DNA of 64,000 bases from Streptococcus oralis subsp. tigurinus AZ_3a (GTDB taxonomy: Bacteria > Bacillota > Bacilli > Lactobacillales > Streptococcaceae), in the NCBI GenBank assembly GCA_000344275.1, contig AORU01000002.1:1-64000 (forward strand). Direction: 5' to 3'. This document shows, piece after piece, positions 1 through 9,200 of the stretch (positions are counted from its first letter, which is position 1; each line of letters starts with the position of its first letter). The notes beneath the pieces were generated by a model. It saw only the letters and a list, made by a program, of their open reading frames with translations, was not told the DNA's origin and ran no database searches. The translations under genes were made by a program, and so were the position numbers.

Positions 1-89
1 CTTGAATATACAATATAAGTGCACAATAAAAACTCATAAGATTTTCTAGTAAAATAGAATTGAACAAACTAGTTACGAAAGGAAATCTT

Positions 90-832
90 ATGAGCTACCA
101 TCATTTTACCATAGATGAGCGTGAAAGTATTCTCATTTACCGTATGCAAGGCCTAAATTTTTCTCAAATTACTAAGTTGTTCCATCGTCATCCGTCTAGT
201 ATTAGTAGCGAGTGGAAACGAGATCTAAGAGAAGAAAGCTATTCTCCAAGTCATGCACAGGAATCTTACCATATTGCTAAATCACACTGTGGGCGGAAAC
301 GGATGCTTGAAATAGATCACAATTTAAGCAATACCGTCAAATATCTATTGCTCGATTATCAATGGTCTCCTGAAGAAATAGAAGGCCGGTTGCGATTAAG
401 CTGTTATTAGTTATCAAACGATTTATAGAGCCATTTACAGAGAGCATTTTGATGATAACTCACTATCTCATGGTGCTCGTGGTGTCATTCGCAAGCTCCG
501 CCATCGTAGCAAAACACGCCATGCAAAAGGTCATGTCGAAAATAGAGGGCGAATTTCTATTTCTCATACAATTCACGAAAGACCAGAAGGTAGCTGTTAA
601 GAAAAGCAAATTGGTAATAGAAGCTATGGTAAAAATGTTAGAACCCTTGACAAAGCATACAGTAACTCCTGATAGAGGGAAAGAATTCACGTATCATCAA
701 GACTTGGCTGACAAATTAAAGGGAGAGGCCTATTTTCCTGACCCTCATGCTCCATGGCAACGAGGGACTAATGAAAATGCGAATGGACTACTAAGAGAAT
801 ATTTCCCAACAGGAAGTGATCTAACATTGGTT
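90..832 (+). pseudogene. IS30-family transposase, degraded
   Basis: This is the remains of an IS30-type DDE transposase. The intact start has a ribosome site (AAGGAAA) and an N-terminal helix-turn-helix. Homology runs in three different frames: 90-410 (HTH region, ending in a TAG), about 411-590 (linker), and about 600-832 (catalytic C-terminal half). In the last part the second catalytic Asp (671-673, context TPDRGKEF) and the Glu (773-775, context NENANGLLR) are visible. The first Asp region is missing, so about 100 bases appear deleted near 590-600. The family name is a recollection of motifs; that it is inactive is clear from the frame breaks and the missing residue. Confidence 0.8.
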
Positions 833-1318
833 GATAGAAAATCTCATGAATACAAGGCTATCAAGCGCTACGGGAAGCTCATTCAACAGAATAGTCGTAA
901 ACTCAGTGATAAACGATTTTATCGCCCGATTTTTCGCATGCATCTAACCAACAAATAGATTCTAGAAAAGATTCTCTCTTACTCTCAAGAACTACGAGAA
1001 TATTATGAAATCTATCAGCTCTTACTTTCCCATTTTCATGAGAAACAGGCTGGGTAATTCTTTGGACTCATTGAAGATACTATTTCTTATGTAAATCCTA
1101 TCTTTCTAACTGTTTTTAAGATCTTTTTGAAAGATAAGGACAAGAGCCTGAACGCAATTGACTTATCCTACTCAAACACAAAACTAGAAGTTACTAATAG
1201 CCTCATTAAGGTCATCAAGCGCAATGCTTTCGAAAACTTTGATAACTTTAAAATTAGAATTCTCATCGCTTTGAACATTAAAAAGGAGAGGAACAAAATG
1301 ATCCTCTCCAGGTTATAA
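833..1318 (+). pseudogene. ISL3-family (IS1167-like) transposase, C-terminal remnant
   Basis: The reading frame from codon 833 on carries the C-terminal part of an ISL3-type transposase. It begins with DRKSHEYKAIKRY, continues through RKLSDKRFYRP, and ends with IKKERNKMILSRL. In-frame stops at 956-958 (TAG) and 1055-1057 (TAA) break it. The same frame upstream encodes the IS30 remnant, so the two elements are joined without a frame change at about 833. The N-terminal three quarters of the ISL3 protein and the left end are absent. Family assignment rests on remembered IS1167 sequence. Confidence 0.78.
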
Positions 1319-1323
1319 CTTTT

Positions 1324-1351
1324 CTTCAACCCACTACAGTTGACAAAGAGC
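1324..1351 (+). mobile_element. Right terminal repeat of the ISL3 remnant
   Basis: The 28 bases after the ISL3 reading frame (CTTCAACCCACTACAG followed by TTGACAAAGAGC) match the terminal inverted repeat I remember for IS1167-type elements. No matching left repeat is seen in the window, which agrees with a truncated element. Confidence 0.6.
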
Positions 1352-1353
1352 TA

Positions 1354-1638
1354 TTATATATCAATATCATTGACTAGATTTTTCTCTTGATTTTCGGATA
1401 AAAATCGTTCTTTCTGTGGACGTTTCTTTCGTTTGAGGAGAGCTTCGGCAGACATGGCTTCTTCCTTACTGGCAAAACCTTGAGCATAGATAAGTTTGAC
1501 TGGCAAGCGAGCTCGGGTATACTTGGCTCCCTTACCACTATTATGAGTGGCAAGGCGCCTCTTCACATCCGTTGTATAGCCCGTATAGTAAGAACCGTCG
1601 CGACACTCCACCACATACATATAGGCCTTATGATCCAT
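1354..1638 (-). CDS. GIY-YIG domain protein (YhbQ/YazA family)
   Basis: A 94-residue protein that is essentially one GIY-YIG nuclease fold: [15 protein letters not shown] near residues 8-22, then an RRLATHN segment and the GKGAKYTR motif. This family is small, widespread and of uncertain function; nuclease activity is assumed from the fold. The ATG at 1638 was chosen over longer frames because homology starts there and it overlaps the end of the upstream methyltransferase gene by 11 bp, typical of translational coupling. It is the last gene of that two-gene unit. Confidence 0.88.
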   Translation of the reverse strand: MDHKAYMYVVECRDGSYYTGYTTDVKRRLATHNSGKGAKYTRARLPVKLIYAQGFASKEEAMSAEALLKRKKRPQKERFLSENQEKNLVNDIDI

Positions 1639-2377
1639 AGTAAATCTCTTGAATTTCTGGCGTGTAGGAACCATCGTCATTGTGAACAATGAGCGGTGGC
1701 AAAACCTTGAAGCCACTGGTCGATCCATCCTTGATAGCTTCGATTAAGAGCATATTGGCCTCCTTCTCTCGTTTAGGATAAACAAATTGCAAGCGCTTGG
1801 GTGCCAAATTGTGGCGTTTGAGCATATCTAAGATATCCAAGAGCCGATCTGGACGATGAACCATGGCCAAACGGCCATTAGACTTGAGAATACTCTGAGC
1901 ACTACGGCAAATTTCTTTTAGGTTAGTCGTAATTTCGTGTCTGGCCAGAAGGTAGTGTTCACTCTCGTTCAGATTGGAATGCGGATCCACCTTAAAATAA
2001 GGAGGATTACACAAAATCATATCCACCTTACTTCCCTGAATGTGGGCAGGCATATTTTTCAAATCATCACAGATGACCTGCATCTGCTCTTCCAAGCCAT
2101 TCAACTGAACCGAACGCTCTGCCATATCCGCCAAACGCTCCTGAATCTCTACAGATAGAATTTTTGCCTCTGTACGACTACTTGCAAAAAGTCCCACTGC
2201 ACCATTTCCAGCACAAAAGTCCACAATTAAACCCCGTTTAGGGAAGCGAGGAAAGCGTGACAAGAGAACACTATCCACCGAATAGCTAAACACCTCTCTA
2301 TTTTGAATGATCTTGATATCTGTCGAAAAGAGCTGGTTGATTCGCTCTCCTGGTTTTAACAATTGTTCTTCTTTCAT
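1628..2377 (-). CDS. trmN6: tRNA1(Val) (adenine-37-N6)-methyltransferase TrmN6
   Basis: A 249-residue class I SAM-dependent methyltransferase. The SAM-binding motif [12 protein letters not shown] lies at residues 52-63 and the N6-adenine catalytic motif NPPY at 124-127. The YfiC/TrmN6 family methylates A37 of tRNA(Val); specificity here is inferred from family likeness. It is preceded by a short gap and shares its 3' end with the GIY-YIG gene, a pairing I recall from other Firmicutes. Length is normal. Confidence 0.88.
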   Translation of the reverse strand: MKEEQLLKPGERINQLFSTDIKIIQNREVFSYSVDSVLLSRFPRFPKRGLIVDFCAGNGAVGLFASSRTEAKILSVEIQERLADMAERSVQLNGLEEQMQVICDDLKNMPAHIQGSKVDMILCNPPYFKVDPHSNLNESEHYLLARHEITTNLKEICRSAQSILKSNGRLAMVHRPDRLLDILDMLKRHNLAPKRLQFVYPKREKEANMLLIEAIKDGSTSGFKVLPPLIVHNDDGSYTPEIQEIYYGS

Positions 2378-2430
2378 ACTTTTATTATAACAAATTATGT
2401 TAATATTACAAATGATTTACATAGGCGTAT

Positions 2431-2790
2431 TTATGGCTTCTTCTTTAAATGCTCTAATGCCTCACGCGTCCAAACAGGCATCATTCGGGCAAGAGGAGCA
2501 AATCCGTGCTTGATCCGATCATTTGAAAAACGTCTCCGTCTTGGCAATTGATGTTTTTCCTCTTCCAAGGTACGGATAGAAAGACTGGCCTTCCCAGTGT
2601 ATTCGTCAAAATCCACCACCTGAACTTGGACTTCATCACCAATTTTTAAAATGTCATAGATATTTTCAATAAATCCCGTCCGAATCTCCGAGATGTGAAT
2701 CAGCCCTGTCACCCCTGTCTCTAACTCAACAAAGGCACCATAGGGCTGAATTCCTGTAATACGCCCAGTTAGCTTATCACCAATTTTCAT
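2431..2790 (-). CDS. cvfD: S1-domain RNA-binding protein (GSP13/CvfD type)
   Basis: A 119-residue protein with one S1 RNA-binding domain in the first ~72 residues (MKIGDKLTGRITGIQPYGAF, then GLIHISEI and SLSIRTL) and a basic tail rich in Arg. It matches the general-stress-protein 13 family; in pneumococcus the homologue is named CvfD and acts as a pleiotropic post-transcriptional regulator. The start at 2790 leaves one base to the stop of the upstream HAD-cyclophilin gene, so the two are co-translated. A start nine codons further up would overlap that gene. Confidence 0.87.
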   Translation of the reverse strand: MKIGDKLTGRITGIQPYGAFVELETGVTGLIHISEIRTGFIENIYDILKIGDEVQVQVVDFDEYTGKASLSIRTLEEEKHQLPRRRRFSNDRIKHGFAPLARMMPVWTREALEHLKKKP

Positions 2791-2791
2791 T

Positions 2792-4192
2792 CTAGTCCTC
2801 AATTTCAATCGTTTCAATTACTACATCTTCAACTGGCTTGTCCATTGCACCAGTCTCAACAGCTGCAATGGCATCCAAGACCGCAAACGATTCTGCATCT
2901 ACCAATTGCCCAAAAACAGTATGGCGACGGTCAAGGTGAGGAGTTCCACCTTGTTCTGCATAAATCTCAGCGATTGGTTCAGGCCAGCCACCACGCGCAA
3001 TCTCTTTCTTAGAGTATGGCAAGTGTTGGTTTTGCACGATAAAGAACTGACTTCCATTGGTATTTGGACCAGCATTGGCCATAGAAAGAGCGCCACGAAC
3101 ATTATAGAGTTCTTCTGAAAATTCATCCTCAAATGCTTGACCATAAATTGACTCTCCGCCCATACCAGTACCAGTTGGGTCTCCACCTTGAATCATAAAA
3201 TCCTTGATAATGCGGTGGAAAATCACACCATCATAGTAACCATCTTTTGAAAGAGCAACAAAGTTGGCTACTGTTTTGGGAGCCTGCTCAGGGAAAAGCT
3301 TGATACGCAAGTCTCCGTGATTTGTCTTAATAGTCGCCAACGGACCTTCTACTGTTTCAATGTCTACTTGTGGGAAATGCAATTCTTTTTCTACCATACC
3401 AAATTCTTCTAAGGCATCAAAAATGCCATCTTCTTCTACTGTTTTTGTAATATAATCTGCTTTTTCTTTGATTTTTTCATGGGAAACTCCCATGGCAATG
3501 CTAATTCCTGCATAATCAAAGAGTTCCAAGTCATTGAGACCGTCTCCAAAGACCATGACATTCTCTGGTTTCAAGCCTAAATGGTCCACCACCTTTGCTA
3601 CACCAGTTGCTTTGGATCCTGAAATAGGCACGATATCAGATGAATGTTCATGCCAACGCACCATGCGAAGTTTACCTGAGAGACTATCTGGTAACCGCAA
3701 GTCGTCCCCTTTTTCCTCAAAGCTCCACATCTGGTAAATGTCCGCTTTTTCATGAAAATCTGGATCCACATCCAAGTTTGGATAAATCGGATCAATTGCC
3801 TCACTGATCAGTTCTGTTCGAGTGGAGAGTTTGGCGTCATGACTGCCAACCAAACCGTACTCAATCCCTTCTCGCTTGGTCCAAGAGACATACTCCTCAA
3901 CATCTGACTTGTCAATCTGATGCTGATAAATGACCTGGCCTTTTTTATCTTCTATATAAGCCCCATTCAGGGTTACAAAAAAGTCAGGTTTGAGCTCACG
4001 AATCTCTGGAACGACACCGAAAATACCACGTCCAGAGGCGATTCCTGTTAAAATTCCTTTTTCACGCAACTGCTTAAAGACAGTGGGAATTGTAGCTGGA
4101 ATAAAACCTGTCTTTGACGTACGCAAGGTATCATCAATATCAAAAAAGACGATTTTAATCTTCTTTGCCTTGTATTTTAATTTCGCATCCAT
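2792..4192 (-). CDS. Cof-type HAD phosphatase fused to cyclophilin peptidyl-prolyl isomerase
   Basis: A 466-residue two-domain protein. Residues ~13-265 form a HAD-IIB (Cof-type) phosphatase with the nucleophile motif DIDDT at 18-22 and the metal motif GDGLND at 216-221. Residues ~285-466 form a cyclophilin with the catalytic segment [15 protein letters not shown] at 325-339. No signal peptide is seen, so it should be cytoplasmic. The same fusion occurs in other streptococci as I recall; substrates are unknown. The start at 4192 follows AAGAGG at good spacing; the longer frame has poorer support. It is followed at one base by the S1 protein gene. Confidence 0.9.
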   Translation of the reverse strand: MDAKLKYKAKKIKIVFFDIDDTLRTSKTGFIPATIPTVFKQLREKGILTGIASGRGIFGVVPEIRELKPDFFVTLNGAYIEDKKGQVIYQHQIDKSDVEEYVSWTKREGIEYGLVGSHDAKLSTRTELISEAIDPIYPNLDVDPDFHEKADIYQMWSFEEKGDDLRLPDSLSGKLRMVRWHEHSSDIVPISGSKATGVAKVVDHLGLKPENVMVFGDGLNDLELFDYAGISIAMGVSHEKIKEKADYITKTVEEDGIFDALEEFGMVEKELHFPQVDIETVEGPLATIKTNHGDLRIKLFPEQAPKTVANFVALSKDGYYDGVIFHRIIKDFMIQGGDPTGTGMGGESIYGQAFEDEFSEELYNVRGALSMANAGPNTNGSQFFIVQNQHLPYSKKEIARGGWPEPIAEIYAEQGGTPHLDRRHTVFGQLVDAESFAVLDAIAAVETGAMDKPVEDVVIETIEIED

Positions 4193-4274
4193 CTCTCTAC
4201 CTCTTTTTTCCATTACTCTTTCCATTATACCATAAAGTAGGCAAATCCCACATCCCCAATAAAATCCTTGTCTC

Positions 4275-4784
4275 TTATCCGAATTCCTTTACTAGATACA
4301 AAACCAAATCATCATTATTTTGGCTAGTTGCATTCATTTCCAAGGGTTGATTTCGATACCAAACACCCGTCCCATCTGGAATATAGCCTCGTTTGATGTA
4401 CAATCTCTGGGCAGGTCCATACCCTGAATGGAGACCAACACCAAGGGTCACCTTATCCGATATGAGCTCAACTCGTTTTTCCGCTTCTTCCATCAAGAAG
4501 TTTCCAATACCTTGATTTTGAAAGGGCTCAAAGACATTGAAATCTGAAAGTTCTGGAACCATTTCAGCAAAGGGGCCCTGCTTAGCATCGGGTAAAATAG
4601 TAATGTAACCCGCTACAGCACTAGTAAGATCAGCAATTAACACTTCCCTCTCTCCACTTTCCTGCTCCTTAAAGTATCGAGTTAAAATCTCCTCTCTACT
4701 TGGCCAACCTTGGCTGATAAATCCTCGAGATAGATCTTTAATGTCAGATTCTTGCATTTTTCTAATTGAACATGTCGTCTTCAT
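4275..4784 (-). CDS. GNAT family N-acetyltransferase
   Basis: A 169-residue single-domain acetyltransferase of the GNAT superfamily. The acetyl-CoA-binding loop is NQGIGNF (residues 90-96), followed by the helix EEAEKR, and the C-terminal [18 protein letters not shown] strand-helix is typical. Substrate is unknown. The ribosome site AAAGGAG precedes the ATG by a normal distance. It is a single gene with its own extended -10 promoter (TGCTATAAT, -10 at 4814-4819). Confidence 0.85.
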   Translation of the reverse strand: MKTTCSIRKMQESDIKDLSRGFISQGWPSREEILTRYFKEQESGEREVLIADLTSAVAGYITILPDAKQGPFAEMVPELSDFNVFEPFQNQGIGNFLMEEAEKRVELISDKVTLGVGLHSGYGPAQRLYIKRGYIPDGTGVWYRNQPLEMNATSQNNDDLVLYLVKEFG

Positions 4785-4813
4785 AAGTTGCTCCTTTAAA
4801 GCTTTCTCCTACC

Positions 4814-4819
4814 ATTATA
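4814..4819 (-). promoter_or_regulatory. Extended -10 promoter of the GNAT gene
   Basis: TATAAT with the TG extension (TGCTATAAT) stands about 30 bases before the acetyltransferase start. No good -35 was picked out. Confidence 0.6.
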
Positions 4820-4846
4820 GCACGATAATAAAGATTAAAAGAAAAA

Positions 4847-4876
4847 ACCTAGTAAGACAAAAGAATCTTACTAGGT
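4847..4876 (-). terminator. Second terminator after rpsR
   Basis: Ten-base perfect arms (ACCTAGTAAG / CTTACTAGGT) with a ten-base loop are followed on the minus strand by six T. It lies about 95 bases beyond the first rpsR terminator, and a further weak inverted repeat sits between them at 4884-4905. Confidence 0.7.
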
Positions 4877-4968
4877 CAAAAAGGGACTCCATTCTAACAG
4901 AGTCCTGGAAAAGTCTGAAAAAAGGGCCACTAGACCCAACTCGCTCTCTCATTTCCATGCTCGTGAAA

Positions 4969-4990
4969 AAAAGACCCACCCGGGTCTTTT
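4969..4990 (-). terminator. Terminator of the rpsF-ssb-rpsR operon
   Basis: Arms AAAAGACCC / GGGTCTTTT with a four-base loop lie two bases after the rpsR stop codon, followed by a T run on the minus strand. Confidence 0.85.
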
Positions 4991-4992
4991 CT

Positions 4993-5232
4993 TTAATCTT
5001 CGTTTACGAAAGGCATCAAAGCCATTACGCGAGCGCGTTTGATAGCTGTTGTTACTTTACGTTGGTTTTTAGCTGAAGTTCCTGTTACACGACGAGGAAG
5101 GATTTTCCCACGTTCTGAAACGAAACGGCTAAGAAGCTCAGTATCTTTGTAATCAACATATTCAATTTTGTTTGCTGCGATGTAATCAACTTTTTTACGG
5201 CGTTTGAATCCGCCACGACGTTGTTGAGCCAT
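4993..5232 (-). CDS. rpsR: 30S ribosomal protein S18
   Basis: A 79-residue basic protein with the S18 core (residues ~25-75: [18 protein letters not shown], then [19 protein letters not shown]). S18 binds the 30S platform as a heterodimer with S6, whose gene opens this operon. It follows ssb by about 30 bases and is closed by a strong terminator. Length is normal for streptococci. Confidence 0.97.
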   Translation of the reverse strand: MAQQRRGGFKRRKKVDYIAANKIEYVDYKDTELLSRFVSERGKILPRRVTGTSAKNQRKVTTAIKRARVMALMPFVNED

Positions 5233-5264
5233 GTTTTTTTCTCCTTTATAGTATTAATTGTCCA

Positions 5265-5735
5265 TTAGAATGGTAAATCATCATCTGAAATGTCCAATGG
5301 ATTTGTTGCTCCAAATGGATTCTCAGAACGTGAAAAGTCTGGTACTGGGTTTGCAGGTGCTGATTGAGCAGCAGTTGGTGCAGAATAAGCGCCACCTGAA
5401 TGTCCTTCACGCACTCCGCGGCTTTCCAACATTTGGAAATTATCCGCCACGACTTCTGTTACGTAAACACGTTGTCCTTGCTGGTTATCGTAACTACGAG
5501 TCTGGATACGGCCTGTGATCCCGATAAGAGAGCCTTTTTTAGCCCAGTTGGCAAGATTTTCAGCCTGTTGGCGCCACATAACGACATTGATAAAATCAGC
5601 CTCACGTTCGCCATTTTGACTCTTAAATGTACGGTTTACTGCAAGAGTAAAAGTCGCAACTGCTACATTTGATGGGGTATAACGCAACTCAGCGTCACGA
5701 GTCATACGCCCTACAAGTACAACATTGTTAATCAT
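5265..5735 (-). CDS. ssbA: Single-stranded DNA-binding protein SsbA
   Basis: A 156-residue SSB. An OB fold fills residues 1 to ~105, then comes a low-complexity Gly/Ala/Pro/Ser linker and the acidic tip DISDDDLPF (148-156) that recruits repair and replication proteins. The full linker and acidic tip, and the place between rpsF and rpsR, mark it as the essential housekeeping SSB, not the shorter competence-induced SsbB. It starts 11 bases after the rpsF stop. Confidence 0.96.
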   Translation of the reverse strand: MINNVVLVGRMTRDAELRYTPSNVAVATFTLAVNRTFKSQNGEREADFINVVMWRQQAENLANWAKKGSLIGITGRIQTRSYDNQQGQRVYVTEVVADNFQMLESRGVREGHSGGAYSAPTAAQSAPANPVPDFSRSENPFGATNPLDISDDDLPF

Positions 5736-5746
5736 AATCTACCTTC

Positions 5747-6037
5747 TTACGCGTCAAGTTTGACGATCATGTGACGAAGAATGTCAGCGTTGATTTTTGA
5801 AAGACGGTCAAACTCTTTAAGAGCTGCGTCGTCGTTTGCTTCAACGTTAACGATGTGGTAAAGTCCTTCACGGAAATCTTGGATTTCGTATGCAAGACGA
5901 CGTTTTTCCCATGATTTTGATTCAACAACAGTTGCACCGTTGTCAGTCAAGATAGAGTCAAAACGTGCTACCAAAGCGTTTTTCGCTTCTTCTTCAATGT
6001 TTGGACGAATGATATAAAGAATTTCGTATTTAGCCAT
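5747..6037 (-). CDS. rpsF: 30S ribosomal protein S6
   Basis: A 96-residue S6 protein ([21 protein letters not shown] at the start, [22 protein letters not shown] in the middle). It binds S18 in the small subunit. It is first in the rpsF-ssbA-rpsR operon, with ribosome site AAAGGAGGA and a consensus promoter 75 bases upstream. Confidence 0.97.
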   Translation of the reverse strand: MAKYEILYIIRPNIEEEAKNALVARFDSILTDNGATVVESKSWEKRRLAYEIQDFREGLYHIVNVEANDDAALKEFDRLSKINADILRHMIVKLDA

Positions 6038-6064
6038 TGATATGTTCCTCCTTTTGGTCTAATG

Positions 6065-6103
6065 ACCCCTAGTCTTTGCAAGGGGTAAGTGAGGTTTGCT
6101 CAC
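6065..6103 (-). promoter_or_regulatory. rpsF 5' leader with two hairpins
   Basis: Between the rpsF transcription start and its ribosome site lie two short inverted repeats: GTGAG/CTCAC (6089-6103) and ACCCCT/AGGGGT (6065-6086). Ribosomal protein S6-S18 leaders are known to bind the S6:S18 complex for feedback control. That this one does so is an inference; I did not recognise the full consensus. Confidence 0.4.
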
Positions 6104-6111
6104 AATAAACT

Positions 6112-6140
6112 ATTATACTAGAAAACATTTTTTTACGCAA
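6112..6140 (-). promoter_or_regulatory. Sigma-A promoter of rpsF-ssbA-rpsR
   Basis: -35 TTGCGT (6135-6140), 17-base spacer, -10 TATAAT (6112-6117), read on the minus strand. Confidence 0.8.
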
Positions 6141-6149
6141 GTAAAAACA

Positions 6150-6184
6150 CTAAAATAAAAAAAGAAGATGACGAATCATCTTCT
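6150..6184 (-). terminator. Terminator of the adhesin gene
   Basis: Nine-base perfect arms (AGAAGATGA / TCATCTTCT, loop of four) directly after the stop codon of the adhesin, followed on the minus strand by seven T. It insulates the adhesin from rpsF. Confidence 0.85.
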
Positions 6185-6200
6185 CAAAAACTATGAGTTT

Positions 6201-9200
6201 TTAGTCTTCTTTTTTCTTGCGAGCAAGAAGTCCAAATCCACCTAGGGCTCCAAGAAGTCCAAGCGCTGCAAGGCTAGCGTTAGATTCTGTACCTGTGTTA
6301 GGTAATTCTTTTTGACCTTCAACATATTTAGGTGTTTCTGGTTTAGAAGATTGACCTGGTTTAGCAGGTTTTTCTACTTCCTTAGGATTTGGAACATAGT
6401 TAATAGGTGTATCTTCATCTGGGTTAGTTGGGACATTTGGTACTTCATAACCTTTAGTTGGATCTTTCGGATCAACTGGTTTCAACGGGCTCCCATCTTT
6501 ATCCTTCGGTGTGAATCCTGGAACGTATGGTAATGTTTCTGTTGGTTGACCTGGTTTTGTTGGATCTGCTGGATCATTTGGATACTTGATTGGGTTTGTT
6601 GGTTGACCTGGGATGTTTGGAATCCATGATCCGATTGGTTTGTAGGTTACTACTTCTTTAGTATTTTCTGAGTCTGCAGTTACTTTTGTAGTTGGTACTG
6701 TTGCTTTATCAGCTAAGTATCCTTTAACTACTGGTGATTTCACTTCAGGTAAGTCTTTAGCTTCTGACCAAACTCCGTATGTAACCTCACCTGTAACCAA
6801 GTTGACCTTAGCTTCACGTGTGAATTTAGCTTCTTGTGTTACTGTTTTTGGAGTTCCGTCTTCGTTTAATACTGGAGTTCCATCTTCGTATACGTATGTG
6901 ATTGTTCGTGTGACAGTTTTGTTTAGATCTTTTTCTTCTAATCCATCTGGGTATTTTGGTCCATCTGGGTTGTTAGGATCCACTGGAGTTCCTGGTGTTT
7001 TTGGTTGATCTGGTGTAACTGGTACAACACGTTCTTTAAGCGTTACTTTGAACTCTTGATCAGTGTCTTTATCTTTATCGAACTTACCACCTTCTGGGTA
7101 TGTATTAGATACTAATTCATATCCTTTGTTTTCAAGTTCTTTGATTTTCGCTTTTACGTCAGCTTCTTTTGTAAGTGGCGTATCTGAGTCACCTTCTTCA
7201 GTAATAGCATCAACACCTGGAATTGGGTTTCCTTTTTCATCTACGAAAGTCGTTTTCGCTTTTTGAGTATCTTTTACGTAGTTGATTGGTGTATCTTGAC
7301 TTGGATCTGTTGGAATACTTGGTACTTCATATCCTTTAGTTGGATCGTTTGGATCTACTGGTTTCAACGGATTACCATCTTTATCCTTAGGTGTGAATCC
7401 TGGAACGTATGGTAATGTTTCTGTTGGTTGACCTGGTTTTGTTGGATCTGCCGGATCATTTGGATACTTGATTGGGTTTGTTGGTTGACCTGGGATGTTT
7501 GGAATCCATGATCCGATTGGTTTGTAGGTTACAACTTCCTTGATATCTTCTGAATCACCTGTTACGTTTACAACTGCTACACTTGCTTTATCAGCTACAA
7601 ATCCCTTAACTACTGGTGATTTAACTTCAGCCAAGTCTTGTGCTGGAGTCCAATCTCCATATGTAACATCACCTGTTACCAAGTTAACCTTAGCTTCACG
7701 AGTGAATTTAGCTTCTTGTGTTACTGTTTTAGGAGTTCCGTCTTCATTTAACACTGGAGTTCCATCTGCGTATACGTATGTGATTGTACGTGTAACAGTT
7801 TTGTTTAGATCTTTTTCTTCCAAGCCAGCTGGATATTTTGGTCCGGCTGGGTTGTTTGGATCTACTGGAGTTCCTGGTGTTTTCGGTTGATCTGGTGTAA
7901 CTGGTACAACACGTTCTTTAAGCGTTACTGTGTACTCTTGGTCTGCATCAACATCTTTATCAAAAATGCCTCCTGTTGGATACGTATTAGAAACTAGTTC
8001 GTATCCTTTATTCTCAGCTTCTTTGATTCGATCAGCGATTTCTTCGGCCTTAGTAAGTTCGTCTCCACCTCTTCCAGTTTCAGATATTGGTGTGTTACCT
8101 TCTACTTGCTTAACGTTACCATCTTTGTCTTGGTAAACAAAGGTCGTTTTCGCTTTTTGGATCGGTGTGTAAGTAACGATAACTTCATAGTCATCATCCG
8201 TTGCAGTTGTAGCCTGTGCAGGAACTTTTTCTACGCTTGCAATGTAACCTTCTTTTTGAGGGACTGTTACTTCTGGAAGAGTTGTATCTACGTTACCTAC
8301 CCAGTTAACGTAGATTGGTTTATCGTTCGAATCTACTTCTGCTTTACCTTCAGCATTTTTCTTAACAGTTCCTGTGTAGCTTACAGTTTGCGTTGTTGAT
8401 TCAAATACTTGTTGTCCTGCAAGATCTTTAACATCGTCTGCGTAAACATACTTAATTGTACGTTTTACTTCTTCTACTTTTGTTTTCTTAACGTAATTAT
8501 ATTCTACAGGATTAACAAATGCAGATTCATTTAATTTATTTGCTGCTAATTCTTCAGGAGTGTAAAGATCACGTGCTCTTGTCTTCGTTACACTTAGGGT
8601 ACCTGTAACTCCTTCACCAGGAAGGTTTACTAGGACATACTCTTCACCATTTACTTCTTTTGTTAATTCTATCGGCTCATTACTTACATCGTATTTATTT
8701 CCAAGTACGTTTGTAGTATCTCTAATACCATCTTCACTCAATGGTGAATTTCCTGTATATTTAGTAGTCTGTCTTCCGATAACCTCTCCTGTAGTGATAT
8801 CTTTAAGCGTTATAACTACCGTACCTGTTGGTGGCTCACCTTGAACCTTACCATCGCCTACGATACTCCATCCATTTGGAACTGTAGTTGTAACATCTTC
8901 TTTTTCACCGTTAACAGATTCTCCACCTGATACAGTAAGAGTAGCAGTAGTTTTATCGTTTCCTACATAACCTTCTTTGATAAATCCATCTTTGTAAGTG
9001 ATTTTAGAATATTCACTTGTTAAGGTTTTATCTTTTATTACTTTTTCAATACCTAAAGATTGTAAAGGCATAGAAACTACAGATCCTTCTTGAATAGTTC
9101 CTTCTGTAACGGTTAGTTCTAATTCAGTAGGAGAAATTAACTTAGGAGTTAATGTAAATCCACTTTCACGACCATCATTTAAAATCCAAACATTATTTTC

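Noticed and set aside
449-958. 169-residue open frame on the plus strand
   Set aside because: It is out of frame at its start and joins pieces of two dead transposases; not a real gene.
6388-8157. CRISPR or VNTR interpretation of the repeats
   Set aside because: Only two long in-frame units, no short direct repeats with spacers and no cas genes.
7540-8399. Plus-strand frames opposite the adhesin repeats
   Set aside because: They repeat with the 882-bp unit because they mirror its codons; no start signals.
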